Part shown: positions 20,901-30,505 of the stretch, one piece after another
How positions within the stretch are numbered: position 1 is the stretch's first letter
How the letters are laid out: each line of letters starts with the position of its first letter
From: Chitinibacter sp. FCG-7
Lineage (GTDB): Bacteria; Pseudomonadota; Gammaproteobacteria; Burkholderiales; Chitinibacteraceae
Reading direction: 5' to 3'
Assembly (NCBI RefSeq): GCF_040047665.1
Contig: NZ_CP157355.1
Coordinates: 1,240,001-1,304,000 of the forward strand
DNA length: 64,000 nucleotides
Notes under the pieces: generated by a model
What the model was told of the DNA's origin: nothing
The model's input: only the letters and a program-made list of their open reading frames with translations
Database searches by the model: none
Program-made: the position numbers and the translations under genes

Positions 20901-22365
20901 AGCCAATTGCTTCCTGACCATCCGCAGCCAAGACGCGCAAGATCTGATCGCGCTCTTCAAACGACAACTGGAATTGTTTCTGGTAGGTCAACAGCGTTGC
21001 CTTATCCATTTCTTCCAGTGGTTTGTTGTCCTCAGCCATTTCCAAGTGTGTCGCATGCTCTTTGAGCCATGCGCGGTAGGGCTGCGCCGATTTCAGGTTG
21101 TTATCGATGGTTTCGGTATCGATAAACTCGCCGGTTTTCAGGTTAACGGCAACGATCTGACCTGGTTTCACGCGGCCTTTTTTCGCCACTTCTTCCGGTT
21201 TGTAGCCCCAAACGCCGATTTCGGAGGCGATGGTGATATGACGATCTTTGGTGATGACATAACGCGCAGGACGCAGGCCATTGCGGTCGAGCGCACAACC
21301 GGCGTAGTCGCCAGCGGCCCAAACGATACCGGCCGGGCCATCCCATGGTTCCATGTGCAGCGAGTTGTATTCGTAAAATGCACGCAGATCGCGGTCGTTC
21401 GAATCCACATTCTGCCAAGCTGGTGGCACCAGCAAACGGAAGGCGCGGAACACGTCAACGCCGCCGAGTACCAGGCTTTCGAGCATATTGTCCAGACTCA
21501 TCGAGTCCGAACCGTTGGTTTGCACGATAGGACGAATCGCGTCCATATCGAGTTGTTCGCTGCGCATGATCGCTTCGCGCGCTTTAGCCCACGCACGGTT
21601 ACCGGTCAGCGTGTTGATCTCGCCGTTGTGCGCGAGGAAGCGGAATGGCTGCGCCAGTTTCCATTGTGGCCAGGTATTGGTCGAGAAACGCTGATGGTAA
21701 ACCGCCAGACTTGAAGCGAAACGCTCGTCTTTCAAGTCGAGGTAAAACACTGGCAAGTTGTCTGGCGTAACCAGACCTTTGTAGGACATCACGTACGGGT
21801 TCAGCGTCGGGATGTAGAAATCTTTGTCGCCCGCATTGGCTTTTTCAGCCAAGCGACGCGCTTGATAGAGTTTGCGGGCAAATTCGATCTCGGCCAAACC
21901 GGCTGGCGCATTAACGAAAATCTGCTTAATCGATGGCAATGAAGCCATCGCCGCTTCGCCGAGCGCATCCAGATTCACTGGAACGTCACGTACGCCTGCT
22001 ACAGTCAGGCCTTGGCTCTCTACTGCGGCCACCAGATTGGCGATTGATTTTGCACAGGTATCTGCATCCAGCCCAGAAAAAACAAGGCCTGCAGTAAATT
22101 GCTCTGCCAGGGTATAGCCATTGTCTGCGGCGACTGCTTGCAAAAAGCCAGTTGGCTTGCGGAACAATAACCCGCAGCCGTCACCTGACTTGCCATCGGC
22201 GGCTACGGCACCGCGGTGAGTCAAACAGGCCAGAGAATTAATCGCAGTCGATACCAGCCAATGCGACGGTTTATCATCCATCTGCGCGATCAAACCGAAG
22301 CCGCAGCTATCTTGCTCGAACTCTGGGCGGTACAACGTGCCTTCTAACCAGCTTTGTCTATCCAT
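17920..22365 (-). CDS. gltB: Glutamate synthase large subunit, copy 1
   Basis: Makes two glutamate from glutamine and 2-oxoglutarate. Domains in order: class II glutamine amidotransferase (nucleophile Cys21 in EQDSCGFGLIAQ, exposed by propeptide cleavage), central domain, FMN-binding synthase domain ([38 protein letters not shown], and the 3Fe-4S cysteines in GCKFLRICHLNNCATGV) and the C-terminal beta-helix with GxxGG repeats. It has 1481 residues, as in E. coli. Start ATG 22365 is likely; GTG at 22368 is also possible, with AAGG eight bases upstream. A predicted promoter and inverted repeat lie upstream. Confidence 0.96.
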   Translation of the reverse strand: MDRQSWLEGTLYRPEFEQDSCGFGLIAQMDDKPSHWLVSTAINSLACLTHRGAVAADGKSGDGCGLLFRKPTGFLQAVAADNGYTLAEQFTAGLVFSGLDADTCAKSIANLVAAVESQGLTVAGVRDVPVNLDALGEAAMASLPSIKQIFVNAPAGLAEIEFARKLYQARRLAEKANAGDKDFYIPTLNPYVMSYKGLVTPDNLPVFYLDLKDERFASSLAVYHQRFSTNTWPQWKLAQPFRFLAHNGEINTLTGNRAWAKAREAIMRSEQLDMDAIRPIVQTNGSDSMSLDNMLESLVLGGVDVFRAFRLLVPPAWQNVDSNDRDLRAFYEYNSLHMEPWDGPAGIVWAAGDYAGCALDRNGLRPARYVITKDRHITIASEIGVWGYKPEEVAKKGRVKPGQIVAVNLKTGEFIDTETIDNNLKSAQPYRAWLKEHATHLEMAEDNKPLEEMDKATLLTYQKQFQLSFEERDQILRVLAADGQEAIGSMGDDTPMAVLSEKVRSPFDYLRQQFAQVTNPPIDPIREAIVMSLNTCFGPERNLFEDGPSHAKRLEVTSPVLSTDKFDAIVGQNDPDFKSARFEICFDAATTTLKAAIEQLTADVLASVNNGTVIVVLSDKNIAKGRLPIPALFAVGAVHHGLINAGLRCKTNIIVETATTRDPHHFACLIGYGATAVVPYLAYQTIKELIDMGQIESTLEKAANNFRKGINKGLMKILSKMGISTVASYRGSQLFEGVGIGEEVIDLCLTGTVSRISGANFGDFQEDQAKLNKLAFNPMRPLAQGGLLKYVFGEEYHAYNPDVVMALQKAVQNGDYKAYKQYADLVNKRPVAMLRDLMELQIDPAKSISIDEVEPLESIVKRFDSAGMSLGALSPEAHEALAEGMHRLGARSNSGEGGEDEARYGTPKMSKIKQVASGRFGVTPHYLVNAEVLQIKVAQGAKPGEGGQLPGDKVSPLIAKLRHSKPGISLISPPPHHDIYSIEDLAQLIFDLKQVNPAALVSVKLVAEPGVGTIAAGVAKAYADLITISGYDGGTAASPLASVKYAGSPFELGLTEAQQVLRANGLRGRVRVQADGGLKTGLDVVKAAIMGAESFGFGTGPMVALGCKFLRICHLNNCATGVATQEIKLRSKYFIGLPEMVVNYFTFIAQETRELMASLGIRKFEDLVGRTELLGLIEGATEKQKKLAMNALLSQGTTPDSVPRFCVEASNPSFDKGELAEEMVRDALAGIKAGTKQSFEYDVRNIHRSIGARLSGEIAKAHGAAGLPDGSLHIKLNGSAGQSLGVWNAKGLTIELAGDANDYVGKGMNGGKVVIYPPKGSGFASHEATIVGNTCLYGATGGELYAAGMAGERFAVRNSGATAIVEGVGDHGCEYMTGGCVVVLGETGYNFGAGMTGGFALVYDPTQKFAYRYNNELIDTNLINGEAYGAIRAFLKDKIKAHADLTGSSKAAELLANFDEAVDYFWLVKPKVAKLDALLKD

Positions 22366-22772
22366 CACAACGGAACCCTTAAAAGCCAAAAAACAAACCC
22401 ACTAGGGATTGACCCTAGTCAAGCGAAAGGGCTTGATTCTAGCTTTTAAGGGTGCTAAACGCAACCCAAGACCCCGCCTGCTAGACAATCGGGGATATCC
22501 CTGAAAGCAAAAATTACCAAGGCTTCACGCCAAGTAAGCCAGATTTAAACGCGTCTTAAAGTTCACCCTGCTCACAGCACTCTTGTGGCGCATTCAAACG
22601 CAAACACAGCATCGCAGGCGATCGCTCTGTGCATTGATGAAATTGCAAAAAACAGACTGCATATCATGATCAGCACTGCACATCGTCAGCGCCCGATACG
22701 AAAGTCGCATACACGCGGATTGATCTTATCTACGATGGAAATACAGGAAACGACTTGACGCAGGGGGTTAAT
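22366..22772. promoter_or_regulatory. Divergent control region of gltB1 and the lipoprotein gene
   Basis: No gene is visible in these 407 bp. On the reverse strand TTGCGT (22459-22464) and TAGAAT (22436-22441) are 17 bp apart and could drive gltB1. Between that promoter and the start codon lies a perfect inverted repeat, ACTAGGG-attga-CCCTAGT (22401-22419), placed where an operator or a leader hairpin would act. The half nearer the lipoprotein gene shows nothing definite. Confidence 0.5.
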
Positions 22773-23336
22773 ATGCAAACCCACCAAATCATCATGGTAT
22801 GCAGCTGTGCAGCCCTGAGTGCCTGCACCTCGCTCTTGCCGCACACTGAATCACAAAGCCGCGCGCCCTGGCCTGACTACCCGAGCGCCGAGCTGGCTTT
22901 TTCCCGCGTTGACACGGAAAAAACGACGCTCACACAACTACACGAGATGGGGATAGATCCGAAAAAAACGCCCAATATCCTGCTATTGAGCCATGCGGAC
23001 TTAATGCGCAGACTGGCACTCAGCGGCGGAGGCGACCCCACTTTGCTTGCCCCGCAAATCCAGAATTGCATTAAGCAGCCGACGGCCTGCTTTGCTTATG
23101 AAATCGAGCAGCGCAGCATCAATCGCCAGCGCGATGGCAATTTTTTGCTCGATTTTCTTGGTTTCAAACGCAGAACCGCTATCTCGGGCTGGCAATTTAA
23201 CGCCATCTTTATCATCCAAGGCGATTTGGTTGTCTACAAGCTCTGGAGCGGCACGCCCAGCATTGAAAGTGTCGAACAGGAAACAACACCGCTAGGGCCT
23301 TTGCAAAACTTCAGTCCATCCATCTTGGGTTTTTGA
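22773..23336 (+). CDS. Small putative lipoprotein
   Basis: The 187-residue protein starts MQTHQIIMVCSCAALSACTS, a short signal sequence with lipobox LSAC (Cys18), so it should be lipidated by Lgt and anchored in a membrane. The mature part has an N-terminal Ser/Pro stretch, a helical section containing two cysteines (IQNCIKQPTACFAYEIEQ), and a beta-rich C-terminus (WQFNAIFIIQGDLVVYKLWSG). No family recognised. AGGGGG lies five bases before the ATG. It separates the two glutamate synthase operons and is transcribed against them. Confidence 0.78.
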   Translation: MQTHQIIMVCSCAALSACTSLLPHTESQSRAPWPDYPSAELAFSRVDTEKTTLTQLHEMGIDPKKTPNILLLSHADLMRRLALSGGGDPTLLAPQIQNCIKQPTACFAYEIEQRSINRQRDGNFLLDFLGFKRRTAISGWQFNAIFIIQGDLVVYKLWSGTPSIESVEQETTPLGPLQNFSPSILGF

Positions 23337-23348
23337 GCGTACAAAACA

Positions 23349-23550
23349 AAGCCCGCATTTGCAGGCTCGGATTGATGACAAACCCCACTCGCGAAGCGAG
23401 GCTCCCCTCAAGGAGGGGACGGGAGGGGTGGAATAAAACATAAAGGCTGCAAGTACAAGGCCTTATTTCTTAGGCTCGGCTTTGCCGAGACTTGAAAATC
23501 GTGCCCTCCCCACTTTGTCAGCAGCCTGAGCCCGCATTTGCGGGCTTTTC
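23349..23550. repeat. Cluster of small palindromes ending in a terminator
   Basis: The stretch contains CTCGC-gaa-GCGAG (23389-23401), CCCCTC-aag-GAGGGG (23404-23418) with a following GGGAGGGG, CTCGGC-ttt-GCCGAG (23475-23489), and AGCCCGCATTTGC occurring twice (about 23350 and 23529). The second copy forms AGCCCGC-att-TGCGGGCT plus TTT and can terminate the lipoprotein gene. It looks like nested REP-type intergenic repeats. Confidence 0.55.
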
Positions 23551-23551
23551 A

Positions 23552-23872
23552 TTAGCGTCGTTTCGACGCTTCACTACGCTCGATGGCAATCGCAATCAAA
23601 TAATGCACCAAATCCCTATCGTGACCGATCACTTCAACGCAGGCGTGACGCAGACGATCAACCAGGAATTTCTCCGGTGAGTCAATCACGCGCTTAAAGC
23701 GGTTATATTTAAATTTTGCATCACCCACGATTTCTTCCAGCTGCGCCAAACGCTCGGGCTGATTATTGCGCAAACGATAGAGCTTGCTTTTGGCCGCCAC
23801 TTTGCGGTCGTGATTCGGACGCAAGATAACGTGCCAGTCTGCGGGTACTTCGGGGTTTACTTGCTCGCTCAT
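23552..23872 (-). CDS. Small unknown protein, 106 residues
   Basis: The protein begins MSEQVNPEVPADWHVILRPN and is rich in Arg/Lys and Glu (RKVAAKSKLYRLRNNQPERL), mostly helical, with no membrane segment or known motif. AAGGA seven bases upstream of the ATG at 23872 supports the start; the 38-codon open extension upstream runs back through the gltD2 terminator and is unlikely to be used. It may be an RNA- or DNA-associated protein on composition alone, which is weak evidence. It is transcribed in the same direction as gltB2-gltD2 but after their terminator. Confidence 0.7.
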   Translation of the reverse strand: MSEQVNPEVPADWHVILRPNHDRKVAAKSKLYRLRNNQPERLAQLEEIVGDAKFKYNRFKRVIDSPEKFLVDRLRHACVEVIGHDRDLVHYLIAIAIERSEASKRR

Positions 23873-23942
23873 CTTCAATCCTTCGTCATCCAGCCAATTC
23901 AATCGTCCGATTATACGGCTAATTAAGGCGCGTGCCTTGGCA

Positions 23943-23976
23943 ATAAAAAAAGCCGGCAGGATTGCCGGCTTTTTTA
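23943..23976 (-). terminator. Terminator of gltB2-gltD2
   Basis: AAAAAAAGCCGGCA-ggat-TGCCGGCTTTTTT, a strong hairpin with T tracts on both strands, 20 bp past the gltD2 stop. Confidence 0.92.
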
Positions 23977-23996
23977 CCCGATCCAAAACTAGTCGC

Positions 23997-25460
23997 TTAG
24001 CGCGGCAAAGTACTAGTGCCCATCAGATAGGCATCCACTTCACGCGCAGCTTGGCGGCCTTCGCGGATCGCCCAGACGACCAAAGATTGACCGCGGCGTA
24101 CGTCACCGGCTGCAAACACTTTGGCGACGCTGGTTTGGTAGCAACCCGCACCATCGGTCGTCGCCTTGGCATTGCCGCGGGCATCTTTTTCGACACCGAA
24201 GCTGTCGAGCAAGCTGGCCACTGGATTGGTGAAACCCATCGCCAAGAATACCAGATCAGCTTTCAGCTCAAACTCGCTACCCGCAACCGGGGTAGGCTTG
24301 CCGTCAACCCAATCCAATCGCACCAGTTTCACCGCTTTAAGCACGCCGTTTTCGCCGACGAACTCTTGCGTTTGCACCGCGAAATCGCGCTCAACGCCTT
24401 CTTCGTGACTGCTCGACGTACGCAGCTTGACCGGCCAGTAAGGCCAAACCAGCGGTTTGTCTTCGACTTCCGGCGGGATCGGCATCAGTTCGAGCTGAGT
24501 CACACTCGCCGCGCCATGACGGTTACTGGTCCCCACGCAATCGCTGCCTGTATCGCCGCCGCCGATGACGACCACATGCTTGTCCTTGGCATTGATCGGG
24601 TTAGCTGCGCCACCGACGTTTTGCTTGTTTTGTGCGATCAACAATTCCAACGCGAAATGCACGCCTTTGAGCTCACGCCCCGGCACAGGCAAATCGCGCG
24701 GCACTTCGGCGCCACCGGCCAAAATCACCGCGTCGAACGCTGCTTCAAGCTCGGCTGGCGTGACAACGGTTTTCGCGTCATTAACAATACCTTTAGGTAT
24801 ATCACTAGAGCCAATGACTGTATTGGTCTTGAAGGCAATACCCTCGAACTGCATTTGCTCCAGACGGCGATCAATCACTTCAGCTTCGAGTTTGAAATCA
24901 GGAATACCGTAACGCAGCAAGCCACCCGCCGCGTCATTTTTCTCGAATACGGTCACCGAGTGACCCACGCGAGCGAGCTGTTGTGCAGCGGCCAGACCCG
25001 CCGGGCCAGAGCCAACAATGGCAACCTTCTTGCCCGTTTTGACTTTGGCAGGCTGTGGCACGACCCAACCGTTATCCCAGCCTTTGTCGATGATTGCGCG
25101 CTCGATGGACTTAATACCGACCGGATCAGCATTAATACCCAGCGTACAGGCTGCTTCGCACGGCGCAGGGCACACGCGGCCAGTAAACTCGGGGAAGTTA
25201 TTGGTCGAGTGCAATACAGTCAGCGCGTTTTGCCAGTCTTGCTGGTACACCAGATCGTTAAAATCGGGGATCACATTATTGACTGGGCAGCCGTTATTGC
25301 AGAATGGAATACCGCAATCCATGCAGCGCGCGCCTTGCAATTTGGCTGCAGCGTCATCGAGTGCAGGTACAAACTCGCGGTAATGCGTTAAGCGTTGCGC
25401 CACTGGCTCGTAGCTATCTTTGACGCGCTCGATTTCTAGAAAACCTGTTGGCTTACCCAT
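23997..25460 (-). CDS. gltD: Glutamate synthase small subunit, copy 2
   Basis: Second NADPH-dependent beta subunit, 487 residues, starting [20 protein letters not shown]. It has the cluster cysteines [20 protein letters not shown] and [12 protein letters not shown], the FAD fold [15 protein letters not shown] and NADPH fold [12 protein letters not shown]. It belongs to the longer GltD type found beside 1500-plus-residue GltB proteins. Its ATG overlaps the gltB2 stop (TAATG), so subunit synthesis is coupled. Around residues 220-235 ([13 protein letters not shown]) it seems to carry an extra loop encoded by a palindrome, ATACCTTTAGGTAT at about 24785-24798, possibly repeat-derived. Confidence 0.95.
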   Translation of the reverse strand: MGKPTGFLEIERVKDSYEPVAQRLTHYREFVPALDDAAAKLQGARCMDCGIPFCNNGCPVNNVIPDFNDLVYQQDWQNALTVLHSTNNFPEFTGRVCPAPCEAACTLGINADPVGIKSIERAIIDKGWDNGWVVPQPAKVKTGKKVAIVGSGPAGLAAAQQLARVGHSVTVFEKNDAAGGLLRYGIPDFKLEAEVIDRRLEQMQFEGIAFKTNTVIGSSDIPKGIVNDAKTVVTPAELEAAFDAVILAGGAEVPRDLPVPGRELKGVHFALELLIAQNKQNVGGAANPINAKDKHVVVIGGGDTGSDCVGTSNRHGAASVTQLELMPIPPEVEDKPLVWPYWPVKLRTSSSHEEGVERDFAVQTQEFVGENGVLKAVKLVRLDWVDGKPTPVAGSEFELKADLVFLAMGFTNPVASLLDSFGVEKDARGNAKATTDGAGCYQTSVAKVFAAGDVRRGQSLVVWAIREGRQAAREVDAYLMGTSTLPR

Positions 25461-28400
25461 TATGCGATCTCCTTCTGGGCAGTTTGCACTTTGGCTGCCG
25501 CCATTTCTTTCAGTGCACGACGATATTCGTTCGGGAATACTTTTACGAAAGCAGCACGGCTTGCTGACCAATTTGCCAAAATCTCGGCGGCGCGCACGCT
25601 GCCAGTCAAGGCAGCGTGTTTTTCGATCAAGGCTTTGAGCTGAACTTCATCAGCCACGCCATTGTGGAATGGAGACTGCTCGATGTTCTTGGCTTGCTCA
25701 TCGCTCGCCACGACTTGCTCCAACGCCACTTGCGCCATATTGCAGCGGCTAGCAAATACGCCTTCCGGGTCGTAAACATAAGCAATCCCGCCCGACATCC
25801 CCGCCGCGAAGTTGCGGCCAGTATTGCCCAGCACCACCACCGTCCCGCCAGTCATGTATTCGCAACCGTGGTCGCCTGTTCCTTCAACGACTGCGGTTGC
25901 ACCGGAATTACGCACCGCGAAACGCTCGCCGCCAACGCCAGCGAAGAACGCTTCACCGGCAATCGCACCAAACAGCACGGTATTGCCGACGATAATGTTT
26001 TCCCATGTTTTACCGACAAAGCTGGCGTCAGGACGAATCACAATTCGACCACCCGACAGGCCTTTACCGACGTAATCATTGCCTTCGCCAGTCAGCGTTA
26101 TTGTGATACCCCGGGCGAGGAATGCCCCGAAGCTCTGTCCTGCCGTGCCTTGCAGAGCAATACCTATGGTATTTTCTGGCAACCCGGCATGACCATAGCG
26201 GCGCGCCACTTCACCCGACAGCATCGCGCCCACGGTACGGTTGATGTTTTTCACTGGCAGGCTGATTTGCGTAACTTCACCGCGCTCAAGCGCCGGTGCA
26301 GCTTGTTTAATCAGCTCTTGGTCAAGGGCTTTATTCAGGCCGTGATCTTGCACTTCAGCGTGCAGGCGAGCCACTTCGGCAGGTGCTTTGGGCTGGTAGA
26401 AAATCTTGCTGAAATCAAGACCCTTGGCTTTCCAGTGCTCAACGCCAGCTTGTTTATCGAGCAAATCAGAGCGACCAATCAAATCGTCAAACTTGCGGAT
26501 CCCCATTTGCGCCATGATCTGGCGTGCTTCTTCGGCGACGAAGAAGAAGTAATTCACCACATGTTCAGGCTGACCTGAGAAGCGTTGGCGCAGGACTGGA
26601 TCTTGCGTTGCCACCCCGACCGGACACGTATTGAGGTGACACTTGCGCATCATAATGCAACCCTCAACGACCAGCGGCGCAGTCGCAAAACCGAACTCAT
26701 CGGCCCCGAGCAAGGCGCCAATCACGACGTCGCGACCCGTTTTCATTTGGCCATCGACCTGCACACGAATCCGACCACGCAATTTATTCAGCACCAGCGT
26801 TTGCTGGGTTTCAGCCAAACCGAGTTCCCACGGCCCGCCTGCGTGCTTGATCGACGATTGCGGCGAAGCGCCAGTGCCGCCGTCATGACCGGCAATGACC
26901 AGATGATCGGCTTTGGCTTTGGAAACACCTGCCGCCACGGTACCCACCCCCACTTCGGCAACCAGCTTGACCGAAATCGAAGCAACAGGATTGACGTTTT
27001 TCAGATCGTGAATCAGCTGCGCCAAATCTTCGATCGAGTAAATATCGTGGTGCGGTGGTGGAGAAATCAGGCCAACACCCGGCACCGAGTGACGCAACTT
27101 ACCGATGTACTCGGAAACCTTGTGACCTGGCAGCTGGCCACCCTCACCCGGCTTCGCGCCTTGTGCCATCTTGATCTGGATTTGATCGGCATTAACCAAG
27201 TATTCAGTCGTCACGCCAAAGCGACCCGAAGCAACCTGCTTAATCGCTGAGCGCAGGCTATCGCCTTCTTTGAAGGTATAGTCACGCTCAATGCGGTTTT
27301 TACCGATCACTTCAGACAGCGTTTGTCCGGCCTGCAGCGGTTTGAAGCGCGTTGCATCTTCACCACCTTCACCGGTATTTGATTTACCGCCAATGCGGTT
27401 CATCGCAATTGCCAGCGTTGAATGCGCTTCGGTCGAAATCGAGCCGAGCGACATCGCGCCGGTGGCAAAACGTTTCACGATGTCAGCGGCAGATTCAACT
27501 TCTTCGAGTGGTACTGGTGCGCCGGCCGATTTAATTTCAAACAGGCCACGCAAAGTCAGATGACGTTTGCTCTGATCATTAATCAGTGCGGCATATTCTT
27601 TGTACGTTGAGTATGAATTGCTGCGCGTTGCGTGTTGCAACTTGGCGATGGAATCCGGCGTCCACAAATGGTCTTCGCCGCGGGTGCGGAAGGCGTATTC
27701 GCCACCGGCGTCGAGCATATTGGCCAGCACTGGATCGCTACCAAACGCAGCGGTATGCAGGCGCACGGCCTCTTCGGCCACTTCAAACAGACCGATACCC
27801 TCAACATTGCTCGCGGTGCCGGTGAAGTATTTCTTAACAAAGGCTTTTTGCAGACCGATCGCTTCGAAAATCTGCGCGCCGGTGTAGGACATGTAAGTCG
27901 AAATACCCATTTTCGACATCACTTTCAGCAAGCCTTTGCCTACGCCTTTGATGAAGTTTTTCTGGTATTTGCTAGCCAGTTCAGCATCACCGCCATTTGA
28001 AGAAGCCAGATCAGCCAAGGTTGCGAGCGTGAGGTAAGGGTAAACCGCTTCCGCGCCATAACCGCCGAGCAGCGCAAAGTGGTGCGTTTCGCGCGCCGAG
28101 CCGGTTTCAACCACCAGACCGGTGCTGGTGCGCAAGCCGCGTTTGACCAGATGCTGGTGTACTGCAGAAGTTGCCAGCAGCGCGGGGATCGCCACGTGTT
28201 CGGCATCCATTTTGCGATCGGACACAATCAGGATATTCGCGCCGGACTTCACTGCATCCTCGGCTTCAGCCACCAAGGATGCCAAACGCGCTTCAACGCC
28301 GTTTTTGCCCCAAGCGGCGGGGTAGCAAATATCCAGCTCGTGCGAGTAGAACTTACCGCTGGTGTATTGGCCGATATTGCGGATTTTCTCGAATTGCTTG

Positions 28401-30118
28401 GTGCTTAAAATTGGCTGCGCCACTTCCAGACGGATCGGTGGATTGATGTCGGTTGTACCGAGCAAGTTCGGTTTCGGGCCGATAAACGACACCAGCGACA
28501 TCACCATATCTTCGCGGATTGGATCGATTGGCGGGTTGGTTACCTGCGCAAACAATTGCTTGAAGTAGTTGTACAGCGGCTTGTCTTTGCGCGACAACAC
28601 GGTCAACGCCGCGTCGTTGCCCATCGAGCCGGTGGGTTCTTCGCCATTCTTGGCCATTGGCTCAAGAATGAATTTGATGTCTTCTTGCGTGTAGCCAAAC
28701 GCTTGCTGCTGATCAAGCAAGGCGTGAGAAGTAAGGTGTGAGGCGGGAGTGAGCTCGTCACCTTCAATGTCATCCAATTTGACGCGAATTTTGTCGATCC
28801 ATTCGCGATACGGCTTGGCGTTGGACAGACTGTCTTTCAGCTCTTTGTCGTCGATGATACGGCCTTGCTCCAAGTCGATCAGGAACATTTTGCCCGGTTG
28901 TAGGCGCCATTTTTTATTGATGCGATCTTCTGAAATTGGCAACACACCAGATTCAGATGCCATCACGACCAGATCGTCGTTCGTGACGAGATAACGTGCT
29001 GGGCGCAGGCCATTACGATCGAGCGTCGCGCCGATTTGACGACCATCGGTGAACGCAACGGCAGCCGGGCCATCCCATGGCTCCATCATTGCAGCGTGAT
29101 ATTCGTAGAAGGCGCGACGTTTTTCGTCCATTTCGCTGTTCTTTTCCCATGCTTCAGGGATCATCATCATCATCGCTTGCGCGAGTGAATAGCCGCCCAT
29201 CACCAGTAATTCGAGCGCATTATCAAAAGACGCCGAATCGGATTGATTTGGATAAATCAGCGGCCAGATTTTATCGATGTCTTTGCCGAGCACAGGCGAG
29301 CTAATCGCTTTTTCACGCGCGCGAATCCAGTTCACATTGCCGCGCAGTGTGTTGATCTCGCCGTTGTGCGCGATATAGCGGAATGGATGCGCCAGATCCC
29401 AGGTCGGGAAGGTATTGGTCGAGAAGCGTTGATGCACCAAGGCCAGCGCCGAGATACAGGCAGGGTCTTGCAGATCGAGGTAATACTCACCGACTTGATC
29501 AGCCAGCAACAAGCCTTTGTAGTTCAGCGTACGCGCCGAACAAGACGGAATGTAATACTCGCCACCGTGCTTGAGTTTCAGCGCGCGAATCGCGTGCGAA
29601 GCGCGTTTGCGGATGATGTAGAGCTTGCGTTCCAGCGCATCGGTAACCAGCACATCATTGCCGCGACCGATGAACAGCTGACGAATCACCGGCTCGGTAG
29701 CTTTAATCAGCGGCGACATTGGCATCTCGCGATTCACCGGCACATCGCGCCAGCCCAACACAACTTGTTTTTCCGCGCGGGCTGCGCGCTCGATTTCTTC
29801 TTCACAGGCGGCACGGGCGGCAGGCTCTTGCGGCAGAAAACACATCGCCACGCCGTAATCACCCACTGGCGGCAACACAATACCCTGGGTAAGCATCTCT
29901 CTGCGCAGCAATGCATCCGGGATCTGGATCAAGATACCTGCACCATCACCTGCCAATGCATCGGCACCGACGGCACCACGGTGATCGATGTTTTTTAAAA
30001 TAAGCAAACCTTGCTCAATGATGCTGTGGCTCTTCTGGCCTTTGATATGAGCGACAAAGCCCACACCACAGGCGTCGTGTTCGTTGGCGGGATCGTACAT
30101 CCCCTGCATCGTTTCCAT
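25460..30118 (-). CDS. gltB: Glutamate synthase large subunit, copy 2
   Basis: Second GltB, 1552 residues, starting [20 protein letters not shown] with amidotransferase nucleophile Cys17. The synthase domain has [41 protein letters not shown] and the cluster region [24 protein letters not shown] lies seven bases before the ATG. It is of a different type from GltB copy 1, with different N-terminus and spacing, so this is not a recent duplication. Residues 456-468 ([13 protein letters not shown]) look like an in-frame insert encoded by the same GTGTGAGG-type repeat that occurs between genes elsewhere in this window. Confidence 0.96.
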   Translation of the reverse strand: METMQGMYDPANEHDACGVGFVAHIKGQKSHSIIEQGLLILKNIDHRGAVGADALAGDGAGILIQIPDALLRREMLTQGIVLPPVGDYGVAMCFLPQEPAARAACEEEIERAARAEKQVVLGWRDVPVNREMPMSPLIKATEPVIRQLFIGRGNDVLVTDALERKLYIIRKRASHAIRALKLKHGGEYYIPSCSARTLNYKGLLLADQVGEYYLDLQDPACISALALVHQRFSTNTFPTWDLAHPFRYIAHNGEINTLRGNVNWIRAREKAISSPVLGKDIDKIWPLIYPNQSDSASFDNALELLVMGGYSLAQAMMMMIPEAWEKNSEMDEKRRAFYEYHAAMMEPWDGPAAVAFTDGRQIGATLDRNGLRPARYLVTNDDLVVMASESGVLPISEDRINKKWRLQPGKMFLIDLEQGRIIDDKELKDSLSNAKPYREWIDKIRVKLDDIEGDELTPASHLTSHALLDQQQAFGYTQEDIKFILEPMAKNGEEPTGSMGNDAALTVLSRKDKPLYNYFKQLFAQVTNPPIDPIREDMVMSLVSFIGPKPNLLGTTDINPPIRLEVAQPILSTKQFEKIRNIGQYTSGKFYSHELDICYPAAWGKNGVEARLASLVAEAEDAVKSGANILIVSDRKMDAEHVAIPALLATSAVHQHLVKRGLRTSTGLVVETGSARETHHFALLGGYGAEAVYPYLTLATLADLASSNGGDAELASKYQKNFIKGVGKGLLKVMSKMGISTYMSYTGAQIFEAIGLQKAFVKKYFTGTASNVEGIGLFEVAEEAVRLHTAAFGSDPVLANMLDAGGEYAFRTRGEDHLWTPDSIAKLQHATRSNSYSTYKEYAALINDQSKRHLTLRGLFEIKSAGAPVPLEEVESAADIVKRFATGAMSLGSISTEAHSTLAIAMNRIGGKSNTGEGGEDATRFKPLQAGQTLSEVIGKNRIERDYTFKEGDSLRSAIKQVASGRFGVTTEYLVNADQIQIKMAQGAKPGEGGQLPGHKVSEYIGKLRHSVPGVGLISPPPHHDIYSIEDLAQLIHDLKNVNPVASISVKLVAEVGVGTVAAGVSKAKADHLVIAGHDGGTGASPQSSIKHAGGPWELGLAETQQTLVLNKLRGRIRVQVDGQMKTGRDVVIGALLGADEFGFATAPLVVEGCIMMRKCHLNTCPVGVATQDPVLRQRFSGQPEHVVNYFFFVAEEARQIMAQMGIRKFDDLIGRSDLLDKQAGVEHWKAKGLDFSKIFYQPKAPAEVARLHAEVQDHGLNKALDQELIKQAAPALERGEVTQISLPVKNINRTVGAMLSGEVARRYGHAGLPENTIGIALQGTAGQSFGAFLARGITITLTGEGNDYVGKGLSGGRIVIRPDASFVGKTWENIIVGNTVLFGAIAGEAFFAGVGGERFAVRNSGATAVVEGTGDHGCEYMTGGTVVVLGNTGRNFAAGMSGGIAYVYDPEGVFASRCNMAQVALEQVVASDEQAKNIEQSPFHNGVADEVQLKALIEKHAALTGSVRAAEILANWSASRAAFVKVFPNEYRRALKEMAAAKVQTAQKEIA
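28717..28761 (+). repeat. Heptamer-like repeat inside the gltB2 coding sequence
   Basis: GGCGTGAG (28721), GGTGTGAGG (28735) and GGAGTGAG (28746) are the same words as in the spacers upstream of purH (46738) and prfA (55161). They stay in frame on the reverse strand and encode a Thr/Ser/His/Leu-rich segment. Confidence 0.55.
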
Positions 30119-30505
30119 GACTCATCCCTTTGAAAATCGCTCAAAAACCAAGTGCTTTTATGTCGCGGCTAGTTTGCCAGATTTAGGTGATTACCCGTAC
30201 AAAACTTCCAGAAACCTTAATTTAAATCAGGCTCGGCTACTTTTTGGCAACGATGGACCAGCCCGAATCAGCGACAGTTTCGCAGAAAAAGCTGACATCT
30301 GCTGACATCTTATTTCGCCATGACAATTGATTGTTCATGTCTTATACAGATACAGGCTTGCAGCTTTTATGCATGTCGGCGAAAGCATGCGCGATGGTAC
30401 AAAAAACCAACACAAGTCGCTGATCGCAATTCGCCGTTGAGCACCCAACAGTAAATTAGAGAATACTAATTATGCTGCGCAAATAATTACAGGAGAGGGG
30501 ACAGC
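30119..30505. promoter_or_regulatory. Divergent region between gltB2 and the chemosensory operon
   Basis: No gene is visible in 387 bp. A perfect tandem 10-mer, GCTGACATCT, occupies 30291-30310. On the plus strand ATGACA (30320-30325) and TATACA (30343-30348), 17 bp apart, could be the promoter of the chemosensory operon with a leader of about 150 nt. No sigma-28 flagellar promoter was found. Upstream, TAATTTAAATCAGG near 30220 resembles half of the TGATTTAAATCA palindrome seen at 4717 and 62648. Confidence 0.4.

Noticed and set aside
20974..21714. A 246-codon forward frame opposite gltB1
   Set aside because: Antisense shadow; gltB1 is intact and typical on the other strand.
23937..25391. 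A 484-codon forward open frame opposite gltD2
   Set aside because: It is the antisense shadow of a well-conserved GltD with both cysteine sets and nucleotide folds; the product resembles no family.
30119..30505. Sigma-28 flagellar promoter for the chemosensory operon
   Set aside because: No TAAA-N15-GCCGATAA-like sequence was found; only a moderate sigma-70-like pair is visible.
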